Part shown: positions 1-12,349 of the stretch, piece by piece
Layout: each line of letters starts with the position of its first letter
Position numbering within the stretch: position 1 is the stretch's first letter
From: Enoplosus armatus
Taxonomy: Eukaryota > Chordata > Actinopteri > Centrarchiformes > Enoplosidae
DNA length: 64,000 bases
Reading direction: 5' to 3'
Assembly: GCF_043641665.1 (NCBI RefSeq)
Contig: NC_092203.1
Location: 7,238,067 to 7,302,066 of the forward strand
Notes under the pieces: generated by a model
Databases searched by the model: none
Told to the model about the DNA's origin: nothing
What the model saw: the letters and a program-made list of their open reading frames with translations, nothing else
Position numbers and translations under genes: made by a program

Positions 1-36
1 GCGTTGATCAAGAGGACACAATATGCTCTGCGCCAG
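1..36 (+). other. Possible 3' end of an exon with a splice donor
   Basis: The window opens with 36 bases ending CGCCAG, followed by GTAAGA, a near-consensus 5' splice donor. Frame 1 is open (ALIKRTQYALRQ) and frame 3 is also open, so the reading phase cannot be decided. If real, this is the end of an exon whose gene starts left of the window. I see no convincing partner exon downstream, and the segment is too short to name a family. It could equally be a chance match to the donor consensus. Confidence 0.25.
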
Positions 37-2485
37 GTAAGAGGATGACGCCAGCGGCCATCACCATTCCCAACCTTTTTTCTTTTTTTCCCACGGTACA
101 TAACTGACCCTAATCTTCTGTTTGTGAGAAACTGTTGGCTGGTTCTGCAGCATTATGAATGCCACAAGGTCAGCATCTGGCCAGGCGTAATTGAGCATGA
201 TGGACTCTCAAATCCCGTTCCTGGTGCTCTGCTGCGTGATCAATACTTTTATCCCGCTGATCTGCCGCATGTTGGTTCCCTCCATCTCTCCCTTTCTGTT
301 GCCAATCGGGGCTAAACTCTAAACAGCTGGGTGAAGGACTCAACTCCCAAGACACACAGCAAACACACCCACCCGTGTTGAATGTACAAAATTAATAAAA
401 AATACAGAAACGCACACACAGATGGGGCACACACGTCAGTGGATTCTCACAGATGCAGAGAAACACACACAAACTGTTCGTCTGGTGCAAATTACAGTGA
501 GTTTGTTTGCATCTGCAACCTGTGCGTGCCAAAAACAAAAATTAGAAAGTAAATATTAGAAAACACAGGAAGTGATCAGTAAAGCGTGACATTCAAGCAC
601 ACCAGAGAAGCGGTAACTTCACATCGCGCTCCGTTATGCTCTCACACGCACTTAAACATCAAATATTAATCTGCTCTCTGGGTGAGTTTAGGTGCTTTTG
701 CTTGTTTTTTTGTCTCTTGGTGAGTTGCAGCTGGAGTGCCTTCACGCTCACGTGCTGCCTGCGAGGGAGAGTGCAGTGTGACATGCTGCACCTATTGACC
801 TGATGTTCCCTGTCATGGTCCACCAGGATTAACAACCGATACAGTAGATTTGCAAGGCAGATCAAGAGGCAATGTTGAGACAGATCAGGCCCTGATTCAT
901 ACAGTAAAAGTGTTTTTTAAATCACTAAGACTGGTAAATGGAAGTTTCTTTATTACCTGGATCAAATGTGTGTTAGTTTAGCAGATGTTTTAATACTTCT
1001 TTCACTGTTTTTATGTGGCAACTTGAGGCAAGAACAGAACCATGTGGGAGAAAATTCAGACAAACATGATGAGCCAACTGAAAAGTGAAAACCCTGAGAT
1101 GTCTTCTGACATACCAAATCCAAATGATGAAGAAGTAATTAAAATGATAAGTCCAAACATTTGACTTATTAAATCCAAATTATGAGAACGTAATACAGAT
1201 TATGAGATAGTAAAACATTTTGAGATACTCACAGTGGCTAATGATAGCTAATGTTAGCAAAGTTGAATCATTACAGAGCCTGACTGTTCTCTCATTGATA
1301 CTAAGTCAAAATTATGAGATAGTAACTTACTTATTCTTTCTTCTTCTTTTTTTTTTTTTTTTTGGAATATGTGGAATGAGAAGTTATTATTATCCTGGTT
1401 TATCTTCAGGCAATCTCATAATTTGGAGAGTATTATCGCACGATATGATGCAAGAAAGCTGCATTTTTGTCCTTTAGGGCTATTTTTTGTAATGAGGCAA
1501 GTACAATTAATTAAGTATTTAAAAGTGCCTGGCTGTAGGGTTCAGTGACTACACCTAAACAGAGACGGCAGAAAGCTGCCTCATGTTTCTAATCTTCTCC
1601 TGTTCCGCAGCAGGATCACCTGTGAGCGCTATTAGTCTGAGTCTTGTTCCACCAAAATGTAAAATGGCCCCTCTGGCCAGAAGTGCCGTGCCACTGAACT
1701 GAATGCCTCGTCGGTTACGCAACCAACTTGGCTAATGCCACTTTCCCTGAGATGTCAAAGAAGTCGGTGGCCCTCCCCTGGCCCCCTTCGCCTCCACTCC
1801 ACCCTCCTCCCCCTGATGTGATTATGGAGATTCACTTTCCAGCCGCCTCAGGGGCTCCATGAACACTGTGTGTGTGTGTGTGGTTGGCACAAGGGCCCAA
1901 CTGAGCATGTTACTGCAGAGAGTCTCATTAACTGTAACACACACTTTCTATGAAGGCTGAAGTCACGTAGTTGAAATATTATGAATTATGAGCACCAATT
2001 TCTTAGAGTTTGGTGCTTAATGTATATAATTTGTCTCTTTTCTTGAGCAGTTGATTTATTATCAGAAATTCCGTTTTTAAGTATTCATTCGACAACAAAC
2101 CATAAAGTTTACATCATCACAAATGATCCAACAGTTTTAAAAGCTGCCTGAAACTGAGGCCCAGAATGACCTCCTCATCATACAGGCCCAGTCATTTATC
2201 GATGTCAGCCACGGCTAATGATGACGAGTGCTAATCGGCATCGGGCGTTTTATGGGCTATGGATGAGAGGAGCAGATTGGGTATCAGTGGGTGATGGAGG
2301 AAGGCCAGAGGAGGTTGGCATCACTCAAGAACAAGTCATGCTGCGCCAACCTGCCACTTGCTGCTATTCATATAGTCACTGCAGACTTGGGTTCAAACAT
2401 AGATGCAATGTTGGAGGATGATACATTCAGATTACTGTTTCGTGTGCGTTTGTCTCCAAATTCTTGTAATCTATTACTTCTTTCT

Positions 2486-2725
2486 AGGGCTGCTCGATTA
2501 TTTTCATTATCAATTCATCTTTAATTAGATCATAGTGCAAAATGCCAGTAACACTTTCCTGAAGTCTGAAGGGACGTCTTCAAATGTCTTCATACCAACA
2601 GTCAGAGACCCAAAGTTTTTAAATTTACGATGAAATAAAACAGAGAAAAGCAGCAAACACTCACATTTTGAAACAAGTTGAAACTAGTGAATGTTGAGGC
2701 ATTGCTGCTTGGTTAATGACTCAAA
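2486..2725 (+). repeat. Interspersed repeat, AGGGCTGC-type fish element, diverged copy
   Basis: Starts AGGGCTGCTCGATTATTTTC and continues with phrases such as GACGTCTTCAAATGTCTT that I recognise from a very abundant percomorph repeat whose consensus begins AGGGCTGCAACTAACGATTA. A second copy in the same orientation is at 11447-11665. The copy is diverged and carries indels. The transposon class is not something I can assign from this copy. Confidence 0.55.
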
Positions 2726-3361
2726 GCTAATGTTAGCAAACTTTAGATATAGTATCTAATGTTAGCAAACGATAGCAATGTTTAGATGATGTTAGATCTT
2801 GCTGTGTAAGCAACTGTTGCGGATTAACTTTGTCAACCAATAGACTCATTGTTTGAGCTCTGATTCTTTCATATCAAAATTAAAATGTTTTGACTACTTT
2901 TTCTTTTATTTAGATTTCTTTTTTCTCAGCAGGAATACTTTTGAAGTTTAATTTCACCTTCATCTCATACAGCTACACACTTGGCCACACTGCTGCGACG
3001 TGTGTAAGAAGTGGACAACACATCAATATCATGCTTTCTTTTTAAAAATAATTAATAATATGCAATAAATAAGCAATTGCAGTTGCAGTTTTTAAGGGAC
3101 TTTCCCAAACACATGCATACTAAATACTGCTTGTTTTGTGAACATGCAAGCAGAGACAGCACATTTAAATTTAAAAGTGACCACAGTGTGGGGACGCAGA
3201 GGGCTGAATATGTACACCACGGTGTACCACACGGTCTCGCCTACACTTGTGCAAAAATAGAGCTTTTCCTTCGGTGCAAGCAAAGCACAGATACAGACAT
3301 TCCCCTGAACCACTCCTGGTCATTGACACGTAAACAAATACAAGCGCACACACTGACCCTG

Positions 3362-3380
3362 ACACACACACACACACACA
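3362..3380. repeat. (CA)n microsatellite
   Basis: Uninterrupted CA dinucleotide run. It sits inside a long overlapping ORF that is an artefact of the low-complexity sequence. Confidence 0.85.
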
Positions 3381-3641
3381 TATCCAGATGGAGGCTGACA
3401 GCATGCTTTGGGCAAATGGCTTCAAATGAGGAACACATGAGCCTCTCCCTGTGTGACGGCTTTCACATGCTCCCACAACCTCACACACCTCCGGGGCGAG
3501 AAGAGAATAGGCCAAGGGTGTGTGTGGATGAGTGTGTGTGGATGAGTGTGTGTGAGAGAGATAAGCAGGAGAATCAGGACAAGACAGAGAGGAGAAGAGA
3601 GACTCGCACGAGTATTGTGGTAGTTTCTTTACAGTAAATGT

Positions 3642-3712
3642 GCATTGGTGGTTCAGTGGTAGAATTCTCGCCTGCCACGCGGGAGGCCGGGGTTCGATTC
3701 CCGGCCAATGCA
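3642..3712 (+). tRNA. tRNA-Gly (anticodon GCC), possibly a retro-derived copy
   Basis: 71 bases that fold as a tRNA. The acceptor stem GCATTGG pairs with CCAATGC, followed by discriminator A. The A box is TGGTTCAGTGGTAG, the anticodon stem CTCGC/GCGGG encloses CTGCCAC (anticodon GCC), and the B box is GGTTCGATTCC. It matches the usual vertebrate tRNA-Gly(GCC) closely, but the second base pair of the T stem (50:64) is G opposite G, where the usual gene has C-G. No run of four T follows within 30 bases; instead the sequence runs into a LINE-tail-like segment (3719-3770). It may be a weakly functional gene, or a tRNA-derived retrosequence. Confidence 0.72.
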
Positions 3713-3718
3713 AAATAC

Positions 3719-3770
3719 TTTAGTTTAATTTCCCCCAGGAATCAATAAAGTATTTCTGATTCTGATTAAA
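3719..3770 (+). repeat. LINE/SINE 3'-tail-like segment next to the tRNA
   Basis: Contains TTTCCCCCAGGAATCAATAA followed by AGTATTTCTGATTCTGATTA. This resembles the 3' tail common to fish CR1/L2-like LINEs and the SINEs that use them (GGGATCAATAAAGT plus a short tandem tail). A minus-strand relative is at 58889-58925. Direct adjacency to the tRNA-Gly suggests a tRNA-plus-LINE-tail retroelement, or an insertion beside a real tRNA gene. Confidence 0.5.
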
Positions 3771-5570
3771 GAGGAGTGTGTGTCATTAGACTTCCTTTCA
3801 GGTTTTGCTTAGGTTTGGATTCCTTGCATGCAAACTGAAAGCACAGCAGAACTCAGTTCAAATGTCATCCTGTTAGTCCCAAACTTTACTAAATATGTGG
3901 CTGTCAGAGCTCACAAAAGTGAGTGTGTACTACGTCAGGACTTTGTGGTAAAAACTTGAGTGCTTAAATTCTAAATTAGCAGCTCCAATTAGTTTTGTGC
4001 TCATGTGCTCAAAAACTAATTGAGATAATTGACGGCAGCGCTCCACCTGGGATTCACACCTGGGTTTAATCAGGTGAAGTCTATAGATGGAGCTTCTTGA
4101 TGGAGACGCAATCTTGAAACGTCGTAGCTGTACTTGGGAGCATCAATCTAGTGTGTGGGAGCCCCTTTGTTTCCTTGATATTGTCATTGAAAAAACTGCC
4201 ATAAAGAGATGAAACTGGGGAGAGAGTTTCAGCCTAAGTGAGAGGTGGTTTTGTGTAACAAAGTCAAGTAGGAGACGGATGCCAATAACAGCCAGTCTAC
4301 GCATTAGAGTGTATGTGGGTGTGTGAGAGAGAAAAGCAGCAGCACAATGATAGTTTGTCCAAATCAGCTACTATGCAAGTTGTACGTTTGGCAAACCAGT
4401 AAAACAATTTAGTGAGCTGAACATTTTAAGATTTTAAGACATCAAGATGTCAAATATAAATCAAATGATGCCTGTTAGCTTGTTAAGTCAGTTAAGATGA
4501 AATGTGTATCAATACATCTACTTTTATCGAGTCAAATCACCTCCTGTGCTCTTTAGCATCACCCAGACCAAACTGTATTTTGATATTGTGCAATTTTGCT
4601 GTCAGCAAAGCTACAGTAGATAAATGTGTGCAGGCTAACTGATGAGTTTTAACCGTTTTCTGCCCTAAAGTTATTACACACATACACAAGAGCTGAATAA
4701 TGAGAGTGTGGAGAAGAAGCTTCTTAAGATTTGTGTGTGTGGCAGCAGTGATTTGCTTCGGCCAGCAAAGTGGATTACAAGGCGTAATAACACTGAACAC
4801 GGGCAACAAGTTCATTCAAAAAAGGAGCAGAAGTCACTGTCGGCCACCTTCTAATATTTATTGCACACTTTTACAACAGCAGCAATGATCCATGAGGGAT
4901 TAAAATGTTTTATGTGACATACGCCTGATCTACTGTAAGGTCAAGAGGGCCGGGAAGGGAACCTGTCCAATATTTATCAGCAACACAAACTAAATGTCAG
5001 CACCAGCAGGGAGATACAGTCCAGCTCCTCTACTGACGCCTGGTCATCAAACAGGGGTTGGCCTTTAGATTCAAGGCCTCAACCTGGGCTCAGCTGGACT
5101 GGTTGGGTGATATCAGAAAGCCACCCTGGTTCATTTCCTCCTCTTGTATCATCACTGTCACTCATTGGAGGTTTGGAACCAGAGAATATTTTGGCATTTT
5201 TGCTTTAAAAAATGACTTTGATGATTGATTGCTGTTATGCGTCTGTGTGGGCATAAACTATTATTCTGTTTTATATTGTTTCATCTGAAGGATTTCCAGA
5301 GGCCTAAAGAGGTAAAAGTATCCAGTATTAAATAAAGAAAGAAAGATGTATATCATTTTGTGTGACAGAAATCTGTTTTTATCTTATTTGTCTTATCTTC
5401 TTGTGACTCCTCAGATTTGGAGGTTGGGTGCATTTGACAAGGTGAAGATAGAATAATCCAAATAATCTTAGGAGGTGTATATAAATGTATATCGAAATGA
5501 ATATTCGTTCTGTCATGGTGTGAAAGCAACAACAAGAAAGTGACCAATGGAAACCACAAACATTTACTTG

Positions 5571-5866
5571 CTGCAGCCAGCAGCTGATTAGCTTAGCTTA
5601 GCACAAAGACTGGAAACAGGGGGAAACAGCTAGCCCAGCTCTGTCCAAAGGTAATAAAAGCCACGATCAGCACCTCTAAAGCTCACTCATTGACAGTTTA
5701 TATCTCATCCGTACAAAAACTGAAGAGTAAAAATGACAATTCGCTATGGCTCTGCCGTGAACAGTAACTTCCTGGAGTTTCTGCTGGTTGCCTGGCAACT
5801 GGTCCTGATCTTTCCATCTAATTCCTGGCAAGAAAGCAAATAAGCCTATTTCCCAAAAGCAACATT
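5571..5866 (+). mobile_element. Fish interspersed repeat (TTAGCTTAGCTTAGC family), non-autonomous
   Basis: Includes TTAGCTTAGCTTAGCACAAA, then GACTGGAAACAGGGGGAAAC, AGCACCTCTAAAGCTCACT and TTGCCTGGCAACTGG. I recognise this order as a high-copy percomorph element, probably a non-autonomous DNA transposon. The 3' end (GGCAAGAAAGCAAATAAG) resembles the inverted terminal part of the same family. No coding capacity. Confidence 0.6.
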
Positions 5867-6853
5867 TAAACATTGATCACTTAACTTGATTTGCAGCTGC
5901 ACCTCCTTTTTAAATCTGCGTTCAATCTGAATATGAAAACATCTTGCATTCACACACAATCTTTACATCCTACTCAAACATCACAGATTTTAAAAAAGAA
6001 CTCGAAGGACAGATTAAGATGAACTCTCTTTGTGCTTCAGAGGCTGCAGCAAGCTCTGCCCTTCCATGCACAAAATTCAACAAAACCTGCACCCCTCCAG
6101 ACGATGATGTAATCTGTTACGGTTCTGATCTGAACATCATAACCAAAGGCGGCGAGCCAGCGACGCATTATGTAAGAGCGGGCACGTACACACACACACA
6201 GGGAAGGATGGAAGGTGTGTGTGAACAGACCAATCATTTACAACAAAGGGGAGGACAGACAGACGCAGTGAGTGACTTGAAATGCGCTCAAGGCCACTTT
6301 GAAAACCTCAAAGCCGCTTTAGGGAGCCACAAAAAAAAAGTCACATGGGAGGTGTTTGCTTTGTCTAATCAAACTGTCTCATACTAATGGAATCTGATAT
6401 AATTGTACCTCAGAGAGTCTCGTTATCCGGGTCCTGAGCACAATGAACCTCTGCAGACATGCAGATTAGAGATTATAGGACGCAATCAAGCAAAAAGATC
6501 AATCCATATACCCACAAACGCCGCGGTCGGATTATAAACCCTGCCTGCGTTCTGTGTTCATTTTCCAGTTTGTAATTACTCTCAGCTCAATGTCATGCAG
6601 AGACGCTGCAAAAAGAAACAATCGCTGTGCAATCAAGAGCACCGACTGTTTTACCATAATTAAGGTAGCTAATGTAGTCACAGTCTCAGTACCTGATGCT
6701 AATGCATGACGTGAAGACACTATAATACTATAATAATGGCAATATAATAAGTCAAAAATCGTACATGTGTAGCTCAAAGGGGCTCAGGTCCCATTTCTTT
6801 AAAATACTTAATACATTTTAGACAAATGATTTAGCAAATAAGTGTGAGAAATG

Positions 6854-6977
6854 TTTCCAGACTTTATGCTAAGCTAAGCTAACCGTCTCTTGGTTCAAGC
6901 TTCATACTAAACAGACAGAGTGGTATCCATCGTCTTGTCTAAATCTCGGCAAGAAACCAAAAAAGCATATTTCCAAT
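6854..6977 (-). mobile_element. Second, partial copy of the TTAGCTTAGC-family repeat, reverse orientation
   Basis: Reads CCAGACTTTATGCTAAGCTA and then TCTCGGCAAGAAACC, which is the reverse complement of the left end of the family seen at 5571-5866. Only about 120 bases remain. The two copies lie about 1 kb apart in opposite orientation, which may be coincidence given the family's copy number. Confidence 0.55.
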
Positions 6978-8373
6978 AGAGTTTTGAGGCCGATACAATA
7001 ATGATATTTTAGAGTTTAAAAAATCTGATGTATGGTCAGTTTTTGTTTTTGAGGACGCTTTAAATTGTGACTATATATACTGAGCAAGATATGATGCAGA
7101 GATTTATGTGATTTTCTAATAATGGCAAATATATGGGGATGGACCATTTATCAGTCCGGCTCTAAAAGACAATCCTTAGCATGTAGATTAGCATCAGTAG
7201 CTTACATAACAGGCCACAGTAGAGGTGGGGACTCAAGTCACAGTTTTGTTACAAATATAATCGACTGAAATGAAGGTGATATTATCTTTTGTTAGATATA
7301 AACCTAAAACATCTGGCTTGACTTGATTGAAAGACTTGTGTCTTTTTAAACCTGACCCTGTCCCTGGATAAAAAGTTCAGATGCTGCAGGAGATACACGG
7401 TGCTCCTCTACTGGATCATCTTACACAAAGCGTTTGATGCATCTGGGAGCTATGATTTGGTAAATCGTAACTTTCTCCATCTGCTTTCTGAATCCGAAAC
7501 GTGTTGTATCGAAGCAGAAGAGGCTGCGCTGGCACACACCAACACAAGCTCCTTACATGACTCGCCTTCTTGCCCCCACTGTAAATCTTCAGCTTCTTAA
7601 CGGATGCTATAAGCTGATGGTCACATTCCAGATGTCAAAGGCACACACAAATGATTACACCGACAAACAGGCTATCCTCCAATCCGGTCTATTTTGGTAC
7701 GCTGGTGTGGGTGGATTCGGTTGCGCAACATCACACCTGGAGCACAACAGTCCAGGCTGCAGAGGTTGAACTGGGTGAACGCATATAATAATAATTTCAC
7801 CGCTTCAACATAAAATGGTGATTAAGGAATTCAGACGGTTAATTGCTAACTATAAATATGGCCGGCCTCCTGCTCAACTATCCTCAGGGTCTTCAAACAC
7901 ACTCGCCCACTCTGTCAATGGGAGTTGCATGATAAAGGCTCTCATTGGACACTGGTCTGTGCGTCGCAGCATGCCTCAGGAGAGGATGATGTAATGTCTT
8001 TTTAAAACATCACTGTTGAGGGACACCCCACTCTTCTGCACCTTACGTCATAAGCAGACTGTGACCCAGCAATATTACTGTGGCAGGGTCCAAGAAGTGC
8101 TGCAGGAACTACAAACAGTGTTGTCATTTTAAGGAGATCAAGACAAAAAATATATAATATCCACAGCAGAACCCTGATAGTAATTTTGTAATGCTGGAGC
8201 CAAAAATCTGAATATTTGCTCCCAAAAAAAGTACAATTTCCTGCCATTTTGTAACACAGAAGCAAAAAAAATGTAATATTTGCTCCCAAAATAGAAACTG
8301 TTGAAGCATTTTGACACATCTGCACACATGAAAGTGAACATAAAGCAGGGGAAACACTGGATGTTGCTGTGAG

Positions 8374-8405
<32 letters not shown>

Positions 8406-8409
8406 GTGT
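8374..8409. repeat. (TG)n microsatellite
   Basis: TG run with a single CG interruption near its 3' end. Confidence 0.9.
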
Positions 8410-8999
8410 AAAGCCCCTCCAGGCGCTCTCACTTGATATCTACTATCCTGCTCTCTAACAGCCAACAGGGCAAAAAGGCATCACGCCAGATCAGCTGCAA
8501 CACTGCTGCTGACTCTGCGCTGATTTGTAAATAAAAAGCTCATTAATGTTTCCATCCTTAATTCTTTTTCATCAGACGAAAGTGTGGGTCGTCTGTGCAT
8601 TCATATTCAAGTGGGTCTATAAACAAGAGAAAGAGTCCCTTCGCTTACAACACTGCTGTCTCCAAACTGAAGGATGTGATTTTACTACCAAGCCACAATG
8701 AAAACAAGTCACATCCACTCTGTGTGGGTAGTTGAGTCCCCCAGTGCACAAAGACACGCCTACACTATTCCTACACACAGATTCAGTAAAGAAACAGCAA
8801 CAGTTTGCTTGGATAAAATCGACTAATTTAAGGCTGGTCTTTGGTGTAAACACTATTTACTTGTATTATCTTATTTTGCCTGCACATTGCAGATACCCCA
8901 GCATTGTGAGCTTAAAGAGCATTTGGTGATGCTGTGGGATTAAAATGCTTATTGCAGAGTCACCTTACTACAGCCTGTCACACAGAGCATCTGTTATGA

Positions 9000-9780
9000 G
9001 GCCAGAACTGAATGTGTGCGCCCTACAGAGGCTCCATTAACATTTCTGGGCGGCGGGGCTCTGAGCATCAATCTGTGCCAAGTGATCGTTTCTGTTGCAA
9101 CCAATGGACCCGACTACTGCGGTCACACAAGACACGGGCTTCACATGTTGCAGCGCCGTCGACTGATCACGCTCCTGGCAGATCAGACACCGAGCCTCTG
9201 TGGCTGCGGCGGGAGGATCGTGAAGCGGCTGCTCCACACCTGACGGGAAACAATGCAGCCGCCTCCACAGCCCCTTTATCAGCCGCTCATTAGGCAGGAC
9301 TGAGCTCGTGATGGTGCTACAATGCGAAAGCAAATTGGCATTAATGTATGCACCATAAAATCAGACCGTGCACCTTCCACAACCCATCCACCCGCCCACC
9401 CTCTTATTCTCCTCCATCAGCCTCCAAATCCCTTTGAAGGCGCACAATAACACACACACACAACGTCAAATTGCGCTCGGGATTGTGGGAATAATCTCGG
9501 TCATCATGCAGCGGGCAGACCGTTATTGCTTTTTCGCAAATCGCCCTCAGATAGGTGAGAGGCCAAACAAAAAAAAGGCGCCGCTATTGTGTCGCGCACG
9601 AGAGAGAAGCCATTGCAAGTAGGTTAAACCTCTCAGGCTGGCGCAGACGCAAATGTCTCCAGAGAAAACACCAAAAAACGCGCAAATGTCAGCGGCTGAT
9701 TGGGAGTACCTTTGCTTTCCTGTCCCTCGTCTTGAGTCTCCTCCGCGTTGGACTCCATGGCCGGCTTTGTCCCATCCATT
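9000..9780. other. GC- and CpG-richer block of unknown role
   Basis: Compared with its AT-rich surroundings this block has many CpG dinucleotides and GC-rich phrases (for example GGCGGCGGGG near 9050 and CGCGCACGAG near 9592). ORFs are open on both strands, which is expected of GC-rich sequence. It could be a promoter or enhancer island or a conserved non-coding element. No splice-supported exon could be built. Confidence 0.3.
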
Positions 9781-9860
9781 ATTTTAGCGGAATATAGTCT
9801 CCTTGTGGCACTTGTACCTTACAGTGTGTGGATGGTGGAGCCTATCCTGGTGACTTGATG

Positions 9861-9891
<31 letters not shown>

Positions 9892-9936
9892 CTCATACAC
9901 ACCCTCCCTCTCTCTCTCTCTCTCCCTCTCTCTCTC
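9861..9936. repeat. (CT)n microsatellite, two runs
   Basis: CT dinucleotide runs at 9861-9889 and 9906-9936, separated by a short non-repeat spacer. Confidence 0.9.
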
Positions 9937-10309
9937 CCTTCCTCCCTGTTAAAGCTTAGCACTGTCTCTCTATCTATATTAACAATCCAGCTTCAAGATG
10001 CACAGTCGCTGTCGGATTGGATTTATTTCGCACATGCGGATTAGCGGCCCCCAAATGGTGCCAGATAACGCCTTTTGGCCCCTAAAACCACTCTTGACTG
10101 TGGAGAAAATGATGTTCATGGTGTAATACACTTGTTACATATCTCTCTTGATGACACATGGTTGTCTTATAGGGTCTACCCCCCCCCTCCCCCCATCCAC
10201 TCTATATCTATTTTGTTGCATCAATGGTTTCCTCTCAAAGAAGAGTGTAAGGACAAAATGTGCAGGAAATGTAAATATGCAAACTCATGGGTAACCATGC
10301 ATGCATGAA

Positions 10310-10338
10310 TACACACACACACACACACACATACATAC
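10310..10338. repeat. (CA)n microsatellite grading into CATA repeats
   Basis: CA run followed by a short (CATA)n segment. Confidence 0.85.
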
Positions 10339-10405
10339 ATCCACACACTCACCGCCCCCTCTCCATCTGGTGAGTTGAGAGAGAAACAGAGATTCAGGGA
10401 GGGAG

Positions 10406-10432
10406 AGAAGAAGAAGAAGAAGAAGAAGAAGA
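10406..10432. repeat. (GAA)n trinucleotide repeat
   Basis: About nine GAA units. A similar GAA run occurs at 13114-13139. Confidence 0.9.
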
Positions 10433-11446
10433 GTGCTATAAGAGAGTGTAAGTGTGTGAGATAAAAGTGAACGATGATGTTTAGATCATAACAAGCCAGT
10501 GAGCATGTTGCAGCAAGATCCAACACTCACTCTAAAGCTGTCAAGATATTATTCCCATCGGAATAAAGAAGGCAAACACACACAGAGGAGGATGCTCGGC
10601 TTCCTACTTTAGGTGTGTTGTTATTACAGTCCTATTGTTGCTTGCTTTCCTCGGAAAACAGCTTCTCTTAAATTGATATGAGCTTTGATTGTATCACCTT
10701 TGACCAATCAGAGCCTCTTAACTGCCAAACAGCGTCTGTGTCTGGCTTCACTTAAGAGGGGACCCTTTGTTTGCCTCTGAGGTTTCTGATTGGCTTAGGG
10801 CAATATCCCACAATCCAATGAGAAATCAAGCAAAGTGAGTCCTTGAAGAAAATGGTTAAAAGTGGGTGTGGTGTGTTTATTCAGAGAAGGGGGGGTGCTG
10901 TTTCCATCATTCACCCCATTTTCTAATAATAAACACATCCTGAAACAATGGGACGCCATCTGTCCTGAATCCTCTTAAATAAGGTTTTAAATCGGGCCCA
11001 CGTGGCCCTGTTTCAGACAAAGCTCAGCCCACACAACGGTTTAGGAAATCCCCCACCTCAACGCACATTGCAGACAGAGGTGACCCCACCAGCCTCTGAT
11101 GTTTTCCTCAGACACCAGAACAGCTAACATGACATTTATGACATTGAGTAGCTCCATTTACCCCGAGGGCTGAAATTAACACCCACTCTGCACCATATGC
11201 TGGTGAATCAAAGAGGGTCACCCCATCACACTGAGTTTTTGACGTCTGAATGGCTCTCCGATATTGAGCCATGAGGAAACCTGAATCCACTGCATAAATG
11301 AAGGACCAGGTTTTAAGTGTGTCTCTATGAAACACTACTGAAAACATGTTGTTCAGGGGATCCGAGTGTGAACCCAGAAACAGACTCACAGGCAGGGCAG
11401 TAAAGGCAGGTCAAGATTGTTATTTCCTCCTGTGATCATGAGCATT

Positions 11447-11665
11447 AGGGCTTTAATTGTCGGTTAATCTGCCAGATTTTTATCTCAATTAATCAGTTAA
11501 CTGGCCAATAAAACGTGAAAGATCATTTGTTGAAAGATCAACACATCAAGACTAAAGATAATATGTTTATTATCACATAAGATAAAGGAAAGCAGCAAAT
11601 CCTCATAATTGAGAAGCTGGAAGTGGAGAATATTTGGGGTTTTTGCTTGAATAATGGCCTAATTT
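11447..11665 (+). repeat. AGGGCT-type fish interspersed repeat, second copy
   Basis: Begins AGGGCTTTAATTGTCGGTTA and carries AATTAATCAGTTAACTG, then GAGAAGCTGGAAGTGGAGAA, in the same order as the high-copy percomorph repeat seen at 2486-2725. Same orientation as that copy, with internal deletions. Confidence 0.55.
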
Positions 11666-12349
11666 AGTATTAATTTCAGCATTTTTACTCATGAATCCAA
11701 TTGAAAACAGGAGTACGGGGCACTCCGATGCTGAGATAGTACAATATTTTTTAGGATGCCAAAAATGTGAAATAAACACACACAAACACACACAAACACT
11801 CTAAACTGTCAGTTATTAGGCTTGAAGGGTGAGTTTCACGTCCCATTTTTACCCCAGAACCCCCATAATCCCTTGCTGGGTCACGCAGATTAAGGACTTG
11901 TCCAGAAGATGAGATACAATGCTCGCTGGCACTCTTCACCATCACTCTGTCACACACACAATATTCAGTGCTTGAACTCAGGCCCAAACCTCTAACTAAT
12001 GTTGCGTTCCAGAGACGTCCGAGAGTCGGAAATCTAATATTTCCTACTCAGAAAAATGCAGCAAACTTGGAATTCCAAGTAGGATTTCTCAACCCAGTTT
12101 TCCCAAGATTCAGTTATCTCACATCACAGCTAAACTGTTTGACTGTTTGACTAACAAATCATCTGCTGTGCAGCACAAAGCACCACATCTGCACTGTACC
12201 AGCATTCTGCACTTTTATATATACATGAATAATCTACCTTCCTGTCTCGTTTATCTCCTCCTTGACTTTTCTCATGTATCACTTTTCTCCTTTAAGACAG
12301 AAGAAGTCCAGAAAAACAGACCAGTACAGCTGAGGTTGATCATAAACGT

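Larger units (their letters stand above)
37..3641. other. Non-coding stretch with simple and interspersed repeats
   Basis: No supportable gene. The stretch holds short CA/TG runs (near 1868 and 3362), a poly-T run near 1344, repeated TATGAGATAGTAA phrases (about 1200-1212 and 1313-1325), repeated GCTAATGTTAGCAAA-type phrases (about 1250 and 2727-2770) and one interspersed repeat copy (2486-2725). ORFs here are short, overlap repeats and lack splice context. Confidence 0.6.

Noticed and set aside
3077..3637. 186-codon plus-strand ORF, with 180-codon and smaller ORFs on the other strand
   Set aside because: It spans a CA microsatellite and low-complexity sequence; the opposite-strand ORF covers the tRNA-like sequence. 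No domain, no splice context, and both strands are open at once.
5944..6387. 147-codon plus-strand ORF
   Set aside because: Composition looks random, it contains a CA run, it shows no recognisable domain and no splice signals fit it.
9012..9333. Overlapping ORFs of 75-98 codons on both strands
   Set aside because: GC-rich sequence lacks stops in several frames by composition. No family features; kept only as a GC-rich block.
11980..12110. Segment TTGCGTTCCAGAGACGTCCG and following, resembling the ends of some fish hAT elements
   Set aside because: Match is short and from memory only; no terminal inverted repeat or target duplication could be defined.
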